The notes: generated by a model from the letters alone, not told the origin. Numbered from the stretch's first letter, positions 7,087 through 14,556 are shown. The stretch is 41,342 bases of DNA from Anaerolineae bacterium (GCA_017303735.1 JAFLCF010000011.1:1-41342), one strand, 5' to 3'. Program-made: numbers and translations.

Positions 7087-7989
7087 ATGCGCAAACTACT
7101 TTTGATTCTTGTTGTGGGAATGATCTTGGCATTCCCTTTTTCGGCATCTGCTCAAAGTGATGCGGCGCTTTCCTTTGTGACTGTGCAGTTATGGCCCGAA
7201 TATGACCAGCCCAGCATGTTGGTGATCGTCGATTTTCAAACGGCGGCAAACACCTCATTTCCCGCCAGCCTGACCTTCCGCATTCCCTCCGATGCCAACC
7301 TGATCGCCGTTGCGTCTGATGCGGGCGGAGGGCAATTTCTGGATCACCCCTACGATGGACCCGCCGCAGAAGGCGAATATCAAACCTTCAGTCTGACCAT
7401 TGAAGAGAACAGACCCTATCGTTTCGAGTATTACCAGCCATTATCTTTCAATGGAGATGAGCGCATCTTCTCGTATCTGTGGGATAGCGGATACGCTGTG
7501 GAAAACTTCAAATATCTTTTCCTCGAACCGTTGGATGTGACGAGTATGACCCTTGACCCAACCTACACCGCCGAGGAATCTTCCAATGGGTTGACCTATT
7601 ATGATGGTGCCTCTGTGCAACTTGCCGCCGGAGAGCAATACGCACTGACTGTGAGTTATACGAAAACCACTAATACCTTGGTCTCGCAGGCGCAAACCGT
7701 GCAGATCGCGGAGCCCGTGAACGAAGATACACCGGGGCGCGTATCGCTTGCGAACAGCCTGCCTTATATTATCGGCGGCTTGGGGGTTATTATGATCGCA
7801 GGCGGATTGATGTATTACTTCCAATGGGGACGCCGCTCAGCAGGCAGTGGCAGGTCACGCCGGCGCACGCATACACACGCTGAAGAGGCTGGAGCAGATG
7901 CCTACTGTCCGCAATGCGGGGCGCGCGCCAAATCCAGCGACCGGTTCTGCCGCACTTGCGGAGCACGGCTGCGCCACGAGGAATCTTAA
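7087..7989 (+). CDS. Exported membrane protein with C-terminal zinc ribbon
   Basis: A 300-residue protein of unknown function. Residues 1-23 (MRKLLLILVVGMILAFPFSA...) form a signal peptide. About 195 residues of probable beta-rich extracytoplasmic domain follow (FPASLTFRIP, YRFEYYQPLSF). A single transmembrane helix lies near 223-245 (YIIGGLGVIMIAGGLMYYF), then a basic segment. The C-terminal zinc ribbon is CPQCGARAKSSDRFCRTCG (two CxxC pairs). The predicted topology puts the ribbon in the cytoplasm. The start at 7087 is preferred over 7009 because it begins the signal peptide; the upstream 26 residues are unlike any leader. It stands alone between panE and a strong terminator. Confidence 0.75.
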   Translation: MRKLLLILVVGMILAFPFSASAQSDAALSFVTVQLWPEYDQPSMLVIVDFQTAANTSFPASLTFRIPSDANLIAVASDAGGGQFLDHPYDGPAAEGEYQTFSLTIEENRPYRFEYYQPLSFNGDERIFSYLWDSGYAVENFKYLFLEPLDVTSMTLDPTYTAEESSNGLTYYDGASVQLAAGEQYALTVSYTKTTNTLVSQAQTVQIAEPVNEDTPGRVSLANSLPYIIGGLGVIMIAGGLMYYFQWGRRSAGSGRSRRRTHTHAEEAGADAYCPQCGARAKSSDRFCRTCGARLRHEES

Positions 7990-8012
7990 GCCGTTTTTTT
8001 CTAAACCTTACG

Positions 8013-8076
8013 ACCTTTTCACACACAATCCCATTCAAGATCATGAGTTTGTGTGTGAAAAGGTTTTTTTATTTTA
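8013..8076 (+). terminator. Strong intrinsic terminator
   Basis: Perfect 16-bp stem (ACCTTTTCACACACAA at 8013-8028 against 8049-8064) with a 20-base loop and then a T-rich tail (TTTTTTATTTTA). It closes the zinc-ribbon gene. Confidence 0.88.
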
Positions 8077-8268
8077 TAGGGGTTATCGTATAAGAATGAG
8101 TCTTATCTACTCAAAATAGTCGAGTATTCAATTCTTTTATGCCCAGTCATTTCAAGATGAAATACCCCGCATGACGTCCATTACTGGCGCTTGTTCAGTA
8201 CGATGGGTATGATGAAATTGCAGAAAAAGTCTTGGTATCCTGACGCTAAAAGCGTAAAGGAGGAGAGC

Positions 8269-8562
8269 ATGGCAGTTTCACTTTTTTCCGGGCTATTGGG
8301 AGGGGCTATCTTGGGGTTTGCAACGCAAAATGGACGTTCGCGCCTGTGTGAGTTGATTCGCGTTCGTTACCCGGTTCTTTTCAAGTCGATCGGGTTGTTA
8401 TTACTTGCAGTTGCCGCGATACTGCCTACCCTGAGTCTGATCGGCATGGTCAACGTTAATATGACCTCGTTCTTCTGGGGCGGGTGTTTGGCGCTCAACT
8501 TCATCATCGGCTTCTTTGTTACTCACTGCGAGATCATGCAGAAGTGGCAGGAAGTTTCATAA
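8269..8562 (+). CDS. Small hydrophobic membrane protein
   Basis: A 97-residue protein with three probable transmembrane segments (about residues 4-20, 36-62 and 66-88). The start at 8269 has an excellent ribosome binding site (AAAGGAGGA, 8256-8264, five bases before it). The longer frame from 8191 adds a hydrophilic unconserved stretch across that site. GFATQNGRSRLCELIR faintly recalls the GFxxQRGRxC motif of YeeE/YedE sulfur or selenium transport proteins, but the protein is far too short for that family and the resemblance is weak. It converges with the LysR gene, with 13 bases between the ends. Function unknown. Confidence 0.65.
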   Translation: MAVSLFSGLLGGAILGFATQNGRSRLCELIRVRYPVLFKSIGLLLLAVAAILPTLSLIGMVNVNMTSFFWGGCLALNFIIGFFVTHCEIMQKWQEVS

Positions 8563-8575
8563 ACCCGCCAGGGCA

Positions 8576-9496
8576 TCAGTTCCAGATGAGATGAGTTAGA
8601 TCCTGGTTTTCGGGCGCATGGATGAAGCCCCAGAACACATCGCGGGTGCGATTGGGCGTTGAGATGCTCTTTCGCACCATATAGTTGATACGGATCATCT
8701 CCATGCCGTTTACTGGCACGGTGATGATCCGTTTTAGTTGACTCAGGTAACGGCTTGCAAGACCCGATACAAAAGAAACACCATATCCGCCAGCCACCAA
8801 CTCCAAAACCGCTTCCACATTGCCGATCTCCAGGAAAATATTTAAATCTTCAATGCTGATATCGAACTTGGCGAGTTCTTCGAGCATGACTTTGCGTGTA
8901 CCTGAAGTCTCTTCGCGCATAATGATGCGCTCATTCAGGAGTTCTGCCGGGTCAATGGAGCTGCTTCCTGCCCAACGGTGATTGGCAGAGACTACAAGGC
9001 TAATGGGATCGCGGAAGAATTCTTGTGTTTGCAAACCTAAGTCTATAGGCTCGGAACTGACAATGCCAATGTGTGCATCCTCGTTGAGAAGCTCCATAAC
9101 CATGCGTTTGGGTTGGCAGGCAAGGATCTTCACCCGAGTCTCGGGGTAGTTGGTACAAAAGCGCGCAACAAAATGAGGCAGTACAAAGCGACCGCTGGTA
9201 GAGCTACAGGCGATGCGCAATTCACCCAATCCCCTGGTTTTCAGGGAAGACATCATTTCTTTTATTTCATTCGTATCTTTCACAAGATGCCGTGCCATGG
9301 GTAATAGCAGGTGCCCGGCTTCGGTGAGCTTTAATCCGCTGCTGGTTCGGGTGAACAGAGTGACGGATAACTCTTGTTCCAGCATTTTGATCTGATGACT
9401 AACGGCTGGCTGACTGAGATGCATCTGTTTTGCCGCTTCAGACAGACTGGATGCCTGTGCGGCGCATAAAAAAGCTTCGACCTTGCGAATGTCCAT
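8576..9496 (-). CDS. LysR-family transcriptional regulator
   Basis: A 306-residue regulator. Residues 1-60 form the winged helix-turn-helix (SLSEAAKQMHLSQPAVSHQIKMLE), followed by the linker helix and, from about residue 90, a periplasmic-binding-protein-like effector domain (GELRIACSSTSGRFVLP). Length is typical of the family. The effector is unknown. LysR regulators often control a divergent neighbour, but here the upstream neighbour, the redox operon, runs in the same direction and ends in a terminator, so the target is unclear. A TATAAT box ends 6 bases before the ATG, with no ribosome binding site between, so the transcript is predicted leaderless. Confidence 0.92.
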   Translation of the reverse strand: MDIRKVEAFLCAAQASSLSEAAKQMHLSQPAVSHQIKMLEQELSVTLFTRTSSGLKLTEAGHLLLPMARHLVKDTNEIKEMMSSLKTRGLGELRIACSSTSGRFVLPHFVARFCTNYPETRVKILACQPKRMVMELLNEDAHIGIVSSEPIDLGLQTQEFFRDPISLVVSANHRWAGSSSIDPAELLNERIIMREETSGTRKVMLEELAKFDISIEDLNIFLEIGNVEAVLELVAGGYGVSFVSGLASRYLSQLKRIITVPVNGMEMIRINYMVRKSISTPNRTRDVFWGFIHAPENQDLTHLIWN

Positions 9497-9502
9497 AGTT
9501 CT

Positions 9503-9508
9503 ATTATA
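9503..9508 (-). promoter_or_regulatory. -10 box of the LysR gene, predicting a leaderless mRNA
   Basis: On the minus strand TATAAT is followed by AGAACT and then the ATG at 9496. Transcription starting 6-7 bases after the hexamer would begin at the start codon. Confidence 0.6.
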
Positions 9509-9596
9509 GGCTTAGCGGGTGGCGATTACAACATGCCCACAGGTTGGTAAAAACTTTGGTGGGTGTATCCGGCTCAGGCTGGGAAAGATGCGTTTC

Positions 9597-9638
9597 GTCT
9601 AAAATAAAACACCCAAAGGAGTCATCCTTTGGGTGTTT
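9597..9638 (-). terminator. Intrinsic terminator of the redox operon
   Basis: Perfect 14-bp stem (9607-9620 and 9625-9638) with a GTCA/TGAC loop. On the minus strand it is followed by a T-rich tail (TTTTATTTTA). It lies 18 bases after the stop of the membrane subunit gene. Confidence 0.87.
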
Positions 9639-9656
9639 GGCTGTTCAGTCGTAATG

Positions 9657-10919
9657 CTAATGATGGTCGGCTGATTTGAAAGGCAGAAAACGAGCGGCAA
9701 GGCTGAATGCCAGCATCCAGTAGCAGATGACCATGGTGCCGACTGCAAACTCCACCCAGGTGGGGGTATAGGAGTTCAAGACGATGCTTGGCGTAAAGGG
9801 GTCATATGTGATGGAGGCGATCAACCCGGCAAAGTTGTAGTTCCAGCGGGTAATGATGGCGGCGATGATCGGGATGACAGCAGCAGCCATCAAGTATCGG
9901 AAATTCTTAATCCTTTTGGCTGCCAGCAAAATGGACCCAGCAATAACAGGGAGAAGAGCCTGCCCCAACCAGAACGTGAGTGAGTAAGGCGCGATGGTAT
10001 CTAACAATTGGGTTTGAGTGGCGATCTCGCGGTCAAAGCTATAGTAGTTCGTCACTGCCCAATCCCACACACGCAGATAGGTAAGAAGCAGGGTGATGCC
10101 GCCCGCCAAGCGAGCCACATCATACAGCACGGAGTCGCTCACCAAACCGGGGCGCATGACACGGAAGACAAATACGCCTGTGATGAACAACAGAGCAATA
10201 CCGCCACTCATGGCAGAGAAGACGAATTGCACCGGCGCACTTTGATTGAACCAAATGCCGCGCCCGGCAAGCACAGAATAGGTTGCGCCCAGCGAAGCTT
10301 GATGCAAAAGTGAAAGGGACAATCCGGCGATTGCCAACACTGGACCCGCCTTATGAAGCCAATTGGAGAAGGCATATACCAACTTCATCAGGTTGCCAAG
10401 GAACTTGAAACGGGTCAGCCACGGGTGGGTCTTGAAAATGGGATGCTCAAGCACGATCGGCAACACTTCGGCGATCAGCACATTGAGATACAAGACCACA
10501 CACATGGTCACTTCCCATAACAGCGAGTGGGGCTGCCAAAACACGATCGGATGCCAAAAACGGAAGGGTTGACCAAGGTCGAAGAGCAATACCATACCGG
10601 CAGTGGAGTAACCCAAAAAGCCGAGCAAAACAGCAAGTTTGCCGATCACTTCAAAACGTTTAATGCGCAAGAGGTAAACGATCACACCAAATACAAAGGC
10701 ACTGCCGCCCATGGAAATGGAGGAAAGGTCAATGGAGATCCACAAACCCCAAGGCACCGCATTGCTTAGCCCCGTCACTTGCAAACCATCTCGCAACACA
10801 ACAAAAGCACCTGCTAGACCAAAGAGAAAACCTGCAATCAGTAGTCCGATCCAGTAAGGGAATAAGTCAATCGATACTTTGCCAAAGCGCAGGGTGGGGT
10901 AACGAATATTGTTAATCAT
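9657..10919 (-). CDS. HybB/NrfD-type quinone-interacting membrane subunit
   Basis: A 420-residue polytopic protein with about ten hydrophobic segments. It is predicted to exchange electrons between the membrane menaquinone pool and the adjacent ferredoxin subunit. NAVPWGLWISIDLSSISMGG near residue 53 matches the conserved helix of the HybB/PsrC/NrfD superfamily. The length suits the ten-helix HybB/ActC-like branch better than the eight-helix NrfD branch. The gene overlaps the ferredoxin gene by four bases (ATGA). By analogy with Hmc, Qrc and alternative complex III modules it could either oxidise menaquinol to feed the multiheme cytochromes or do the reverse. No molybdopterin, hydrogenase or other catalytic subunit is nearby. 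It is the last gene of the operon. Confidence 0.9.
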   Translation of the reverse strand: MINNIRYPTLRFGKVSIDLFPYWIGLLIAGFLFGLAGAFVVLRDGLQVTGLSNAVPWGLWISIDLSSISMGGSAFVFGVIVYLLRIKRFEVIGKLAVLLGFLGYSTAGMVLLFDLGQPFRFWHPIVFWQPHSLLWEVTMCVVLYLNVLIAEVLPIVLEHPIFKTHPWLTRFKFLGNLMKLVYAFSNWLHKAGPVLAIAGLSLSLLHQASLGATYSVLAGRGIWFNQSAPVQFVFSAMSGGIALLFITGVFVFRVMRPGLVSDSVLYDVARLAGGITLLLTYLRVWDWAVTNYYSFDREIATQTQLLDTIAPYSLTFWLGQALLPVIAGSILLAAKRIKNFRYLMAAAVIPIIAAIITRWNYNFAGLIASITYDPFTPSIVLNSYTPTWVEFAVGTMVICYWMLAFSLAARFLPFKSADHH

Positions 10920-11743
10920 GAGCCTGCCTCCTGATCGGTTTCAGGTTTTGGGTTGGGTGGAATATAGTACACACGCGGCTCTGTGCTTAACTCCTCGCGC
11001 AGACGCAGAGTAACAATCGCTTCCTGGCGTGCTTTCGAAATTGGGCTCTCAGAGTCGTTCAAGTCGCCAAAGACGCGTGCTCCAGTTGGGCAAGCCACCA
11101 CACACGCCGGGGTGGCATCATTATCTACACCTGGGGTAAGCCCATGTTCCAAGCCTCTATCGATACGGTGCGAACAAAAATGGCATTTCTCAACAACACC
11201 GCGTGGACGGTTCGCCACTTCCTGCATTCCAAAATCGGGAGACTTCGGGCTGAGTTCGATGGGGTTCTTCCAATTGAACACACGCGCGCCATACGGGCAC
11301 GCTACCTGACAATATCGGCAGCCAATACAGCGGTCATAATCCATCGCCACAATCCCATCCGGGCGGTAATACGTCGCCTGAACCGGGCAGACATGCACGC
11401 AAGGCGCTTCAGCACATTGCATACAAGGGCGAGAGAGGAAGAACTCCTCACCTGATTGGGTCTCTTCTGCAGTGACCACGTTGTAAAGCATGTCGTCAGC
11501 AAGGTTATTGACCGCCTGACAGGCATACGTACAGTAATTACAGCCAATGCACTTGTTAATATCGATCAACATACCCCACTTGCGTCCGCCCTCGTGATCG
11601 GTTTCACTGCCGCGCACACGCACATCATTCAAACCAACAAATTGCGTCAGCCCGGCGGCACCCAACAGCGCCGCACCCACTTTTAGAAGGTCGCGCCGAG
11701 TTATATTTTTCTCGCCAGCTTTGTTTTCAGAGTCAGCCTGCAT
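10916..11743 (-). CDS. Tat-exported ferredoxin-like electron transfer subunit (four [4Fe-4S])
   Basis: A 275-residue subunit with a twin-arginine signal (ITRRDLLKVGAALLG, residues 14-28), so it is folded and exported to the outer face of the membrane. Cys motifs typical of HybA/NrfC/PsrB proteins follow: CIGCNYCTYAC (65-75), CMQCAEAPCVHVCP, CIGCRYCQVACP, CHFCSHR and CVVACPTGA. Together these are enough for four [4Fe-4S] clusters. It would form a wire between the quinone subunit and a redox partner; here the neighbouring multiheme cytochromes are the obvious candidates. A GGAGGT site lies 7 bases before the ATG. It follows the heptaheme gene by 24 bases and overlaps the membrane-subunit gene. 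Confidence 0.92.
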   Translation of the reverse strand: MQADSENKAGEKNITRRDLLKVGAALLGAAGLTQFVGLNDVRVRGSETDHEGGRKWGMLIDINKCIGCNYCTYACQAVNNLADDMLYNVVTAEETQSGEEFFLSRPCMQCAEAPCVHVCPVQATYYRPDGIVAMDYDRCIGCRYCQVACPYGARVFNWKNPIELSPKSPDFGMQEVANRPRGVVEKCHFCSHRIDRGLEHGLTPGVDNDATPACVVACPTGARVFGDLNDSESPISKARQEAIVTLRLREELSTEPRVYYIPPNPKPETDQEAGS

Positions 11744-11767
11744 TATAGACCTCCAAGTTCACTAAAG

Positions 11768-12622
11768 CTAATTCTCATCATCGGTCGGGGTGCCTGGGTC
11801 TTTGCCAATAACCACCCAAACCACACCACCACCAACTATTAGACCGGCAAACAATAACAACCAAGCAGGAAGATTAACCCCACCTCGGGCAGGTTCAGAA
11901 GCAGATTCTTCCGCTTCATTCGCCGGGGTAGTTGGTTCTTCCACTTCAGCAGATTCCTCTGTGGAGGCTGCTTCTTCCGACCCTTCTGCTGAGATAGGCT
12001 CAAATTCAAACCCGCTCACAACCAATTGGTTGGCTTCGTGCAGATCTTCATGGCAGGAACTACAAGTTGCCAGGGTTGCGTTAAAACGGTGTCCGCTCTC
12101 GTTCCCAAGATGGCATGTGGCACAAGTGGCACCCGCTGCCGTATGTGTGGAATCATGCCCGCCAGCCACCTGTTCTTTATGGCATGACTCACAGATCAAC
12201 TTATTATCTTCAGTTAACTTCTGTTGCAAAGAGTGTGATTCATGGCAGGAGGCGCAAGTCATGCTGAGCGAGCCATGCTGACTCTCAGTCCACTGAGTGT
12301 AAACGTCAAGGTGACAAGTTCCGCAGGTGCTTTCTTCACTTTCGGTCGCGTAAAACAAGTCTGGGTGTTGTTCGCCTTCCGCACCGGGGACAAGTGTATG
12401 GCAATTGTCGCAGCTTAGTGGCACACCGGCATGTTTGCTCTCAGCCAGTAAATCCACAGCCTGCTTATGGCATTTTGAACAATCATCCGTAAATTGAGCG
12501 TCCACGTGCAACGCTTGAACCTCGGCGTGCGGCAGGAAAGCCATAAAACCGAGCAACAGGGCGAAAAACCCTATCAACAAGAAAAACAAACCGAGTTTCT
12601 TAGTAACAAACTGCCCACTCAT
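11768..12622 (-). CDS. Membrane-anchored heptaheme c-type cytochrome
   Basis: A 284-residue cytochrome with seven CxxCH motifs (CSKCH, CDNCH, CGTCH, CASCH, CESCH, CATCH, CSSCH) within about 170 residues. An N-terminal hydrophobic segment (LGLFFLLIGFFALLLGFMAF) acts as an uncleaved anchor or signal. An acidic Glu/Ser/Thr-rich linker leads to a second helix at the C terminus (LPAWLLLFAGLIVGGGVVWVV). Both ends are probably in the membrane with the haems outside. The start at 12622 is chosen because TGGAGG lies about 8 bases upstream; the longer frame from 12682 runs through that site. It is the first gene of the unit with the ferredoxin and HybB-like genes, and is a likely electron partner for them. 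Confidence 0.9.
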   Translation of the reverse strand: MSGQFVTKKLGLFFLLIGFFALLLGFMAFLPHAEVQALHVDAQFTDDCSKCHKQAVDLLAESKHAGVPLSCDNCHTLVPGAEGEQHPDLFYATESEESTCGTCHLDVYTQWTESQHGSLSMTCASCHESHSLQQKLTEDNKLICESCHKEQVAGGHDSTHTAAGATCATCHLGNESGHRFNATLATCSSCHEDLHEANQLVVSGFEFEPISAEGSEEAASTEESAEVEEPTTPANEAEESASEPARGGVNLPAWLLLFAGLIVGGGVVWVVIGKDPGTPTDDEN

Positions 12623-12661
12623 ATTGCGGCCTCCAGTATTAATACTATTTTGGTGTTGTGT

Positions 12662-12690
12662 AATATGGTAAACATAAGTCAATTTGTCAA
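12662..12690 (-). promoter_or_regulatory. Candidate promoter of the heptaheme-ferredoxin-HybB unit
   Basis: On the minus strand TTGACA (12690-12685), a 17-base spacer and CATATT (12667-12662). Predicted start is near 12655, leaving a 32-base leader with a TGGAGG site. The -35 is perfect; the -10 is weak. Confidence 0.5.
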
Positions 12691-12722
12691 CAAGTGCAAC
12701 GTGTCATTTTAAGGGTAGTTTA

Positions 12723-12743
12723 ATGTCACTTGAATTATGACAT
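12723..12743. promoter_or_regulatory. ATGTCA-N9-TGACAT palindrome upstream of the heptaheme gene
   Basis: Inverted half sites ATGTCA (12723-12728) and TGACAT (12738-12743) are centred about 78 bases upstream of the predicted start. They share the TGAC/GTCA core with the palindrome upstream of the hexaheme gene, so both may bind one activator. Sequence evidence only. Confidence 0.35.
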
Positions 12744-12785
12744 ATTTTGTGGGATTTCAAATTAAGAATTCTGTAAAAGATTTTC

Positions 12786-12825
12786 TTAAGAAAAATGCCC
12801 TACCCTGTAGGCAGGATAGGGCATT
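12786..12825 (-). terminator. Intrinsic terminator after the hexaheme cytochrome
   Basis: Stem AATGCCCTA (12794-12802) against TAGGGCATT (12817-12825), extended inward past one mismatch by CCTG/CAGG. On the minus strand it is followed by TTTTTCTT. It separates the hexaheme gene from the heptaheme unit. Confidence 0.8.
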
Positions 12826-12844
12826 ATGAACCAAGGACTTTTTC

Positions 12845-13882
12845 TTACTTCAGAGCAGCAAGAGCATTTTCCATCAATGCAGTAAAGTACACTGGGTTGT
12901 GGATGCCTTCGCTACCGTCTTCGTGAACTAGGTTGTAGAAGAACAACGCCTGGGCAGGACCTGCATCCAAGAGAACCGGCGAACCGTCAGCATTTTTGGC
13001 AACCGTACTGAACGTGCCATCTTCATTCGCTATGATCAAACCCTTGGCGAGCAAAGCCGCTTCAAGTTCAGCATACTTTTCTTCGAACTCAGTTAAATAG
13101 CCATTGACATTGAAGTCTTCAACACCTTCATGGCATGACTGACAAGAAGACAATTGCGGCGCAAAAGTATGATCTCCAGCTTCACCCATATGGCAGCCTG
13201 CGCAGGTATTTTCAACCTTGTTATAGTGCGCGCTCGGTTCGCCAGTCACACCAAAATCGCCAAGACCCATGAGCACATCACCTTGTACGCTGTAGTGGGT
13301 ATTGAAGCGGACATTGGCAACGTACTTGGTGGGATCTGTCGCGTCAACAAAACTTGCCAAGTAGCGGCGAGCCTGATGACAGTTGGCACACAGATTGCCA
13401 CTTCCGCCATCAAAGGTTGCACCGCTGGTGACCATAACAACAGGGGCGTTGGTCTCAAGCGCCCAATCTTCACCCGTGTAAGTCACATGGATCTGATGGC
13501 AGGTGCGACAGTCTTGGTGAGTTGCGGATGCGTTGGCAGCCTCCACCTCTGAGAAGTTTTTCCCTTCAGCGATCATGGTGCTGAAAGCAGACCCATCATG
13601 ACATCCCGCACAGTCTGCGCGCTCACCCGCATAGGCCAAGCCGGGGCCTGAGCCATGAATGGATGTTGTCCAAGCGGCTTTCCTGCCGGTGATGATGGCA
13701 GTGTCATTATGGCATTCGGTACAAGTCAGATCGGCAACAGTCATTGCCGGACCGGGCTCGCCTTGTGGACCCGCAGGGCCAGCGGGACCTTCAGGACCTT
13801 GGGGTCCCGTGCCGCAGGCTGCCAAAACAGCCGAGGCAACAATCAAAACGCTTACTAAAACCAGCATTTTTTTGAAGTTCAT
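12845..13882 (-). CDS. Hexaheme cytochrome c lipoprotein with collagen-like linker
   Basis: A 345-residue secreted lipoprotein. The signal peptide ends in the lipobox VLAAC (Cys22). It is followed by seven collagen-type Gly-X-Y triplets (GPQGPEGPAGPAGPQGEPGP), then a haem domain with six CxxCH motifs (CTECH, CAGCH, CRTCH, CANCH, CAGCH, CQSCH). Additional His residues are available as distal ligands. It would sit on the outer face of the cytoplasmic membrane and pass electrons outward or sideways. No CxxCK or other catalytic-haem motif was seen, so an electron carrier is more likely than a nitrite-reductase-type enzyme. The ribosome binding site is AAAGGAGA about 8 bases upstream. It has its own promoter and terminator. 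The family is not recognised further. Confidence 0.88.
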   Translation of the reverse strand: MNFKKMLVLVSVLIVASAVLAACGTGPQGPEGPAGPAGPQGEPGPAMTVADLTCTECHNDTAIITGRKAAWTTSIHGSGPGLAYAGERADCAGCHDGSAFSTMIAEGKNFSEVEAANASATHQDCRTCHQIHVTYTGEDWALETNAPVVMVTSGATFDGGSGNLCANCHQARRYLASFVDATDPTKYVANVRFNTHYSVQGDVLMGLGDFGVTGEPSAHYNKVENTCAGCHMGEAGDHTFAPQLSSCQSCHEGVEDFNVNGYLTEFEEKYAELEAALLAKGLIIANEDGTFSTVAKNADGSPVLLDAGPAQALFFYNLVHEDGSEGIHNPVYFTALMENALAALK

Positions 13883-14004
13883 TGCAGTATTCTCCTTTTG
13901 TTTTTTTTGAAGCTACATTTGTAATATTCTGGTATTAAGGTAGTGGCCGCCTCCTTGTTGAATAGAAGGGTAGCTGCTTCGACAATTATCAGCAGATATG
14001 TGAA

Positions 14005-14033
14005 ATTATAAATAAGTAGAAGATTAAAGTGAA
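14005..14033 (-). promoter_or_regulatory. Promoter of the hexaheme cytochrome gene
   Basis: On the minus strand TTCACT (14033-14028), a 17-base spacer and a perfect TATAAT (14010-14005). Predicted start is near 13998, with a leader of about 116 bases. The weak -35 suggests dependence on an activator. Confidence 0.6.
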
Positions 14034-14055
14034 GTTAATTTGTACTCAGGCAGAA

Positions 14056-14069
14056 GTGACAAAAGTCAC
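14056..14069. promoter_or_regulatory. GTGACAAAAGTCAC palindrome, CRP/FNR-like activator site
   Basis: Perfect 5-bp inverted repeat with a 4-base centre, centred about 64 bases upstream of the predicted transcription start of the hexaheme gene. Class I activators of the CRP/FNR superfamily bind near -61 and recognise related TGTGA/TTGAC-type half sites. The regulator is not in the window. Confidence 0.45.
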
Positions 14070-14082
14070 AACAATTTGGATA

Positions 14083-14120
14083 GGAATAGGAAAATTATAC
14101 ATAATTCCTAAGGTCTATTC
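14083..14120 (-). other. Imperfect hairpin at the 3' end of the fmdB-like gene
   Basis: GGAATAG/CTATTCC arms enclose a second AATTATAC/ATAATTC-type pairing. On the minus strand this overlaps the end of the fmdB-like gene and could act as its transcript end. It has no clean T-run and is weak. Confidence 0.3.
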
Positions 14121-14495
14121 CTTAGAATCATCATCGCTAGTCAAATCTGGTAAAGCCGATTGGATGTCTTCTGGGCTTTGCCCGGCTTCCAGGCGATCTA
14201 CGACTTCATCAAACTCTGCGGGCAGTTCCTCGCCCATTTCTTTCCCCATTTTTTTCATCACACGCCCAAGAGTTCGTGGGTCGTCGTCCAATCCATCAAA
14301 GCCAGGAAAATCATTTGCCATGGCTTCCATTCGTCCCGCCTCCGTTTTGGCAATACGTACCTTCGTCATGCGACGGCGCACATTCGCGCTGCTGCAATGA
14401 GTGCAATGCACCGTTTTAACCCCATACTCCTGATAGGTAAGGAATACATCAAAACGATTTTTGCACGAGTTGCAGATAAAGTCATACGTAGGCAT
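14115..14495 (-). CDS. FmdB-family zinc ribbon protein
   Basis: A 126-residue protein. The N-terminal ribbon MPTYDFICNSCKNRF...CTHCSSANVRR has two CxxC pairs and the MPxYxFxC start typical of the FmdB/putative regulatory protein family. The rest is a charged helical tail (GRVMKKMGKEMGEELPAEFDEVVDRLE). FmdB-type ribbons are common and mostly uncharacterised; regulation of transcription or a ribosome/assembly role has been suggested for relatives. The gene is divergent from gmk, with 61 bases between start codons. A TACAAT box ends 6 bases before the ATG and no ribosome binding site is visible, so a leaderless mRNA is predicted. Confidence 0.85.
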   Translation of the reverse strand: MPTYDFICNSCKNRFDVFLTYQEYGVKTVHCTHCSSANVRRRMTKVRIAKTEAGRMEAMANDFPGFDGLDDDPRTLGRVMKKMGKEMGEELPAEFDEVVDRLEAGQSPEDIQSALPDLTSDDDSKE

Positions 14496-14501
14496 ATGGA
14501 T

Positions 14502-14507
14502 ATTGTA
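14502..14507 (-). promoter_or_regulatory. -10 box of the fmdB-like gene
   Basis: TACAAT on the minus strand, then ATCCAT and the ATG at 14495. Leaderless transcription predicted. Confidence 0.55.
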
Positions 14508-14543
14508 GCAGAGTCAGGCACGGGCGGGGTATGAGGCGTTTGG

Positions 14544-14549
14544 TACAAT
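14544..14549 (+). promoter_or_regulatory. -10 box of gmk
   Basis: TACAAT ends 7 bases before the gmk ATG with no Shine-Dalgarno sequence between. Leaderless transcription predicted. It is 36 bases from the divergent fmdB-like -10 box. Confidence 0.55.
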
Positions 14550-14556
14550 TGCACGC

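Noticed and set aside
9657..13882. Formate-linked nitrite reductase operon (NrfABCD)
   Set aside because: Neither cytochrome has a CxxCK motif or the length of NrfA; only the ferredoxin and membrane-subunit pair resembles Nrf.
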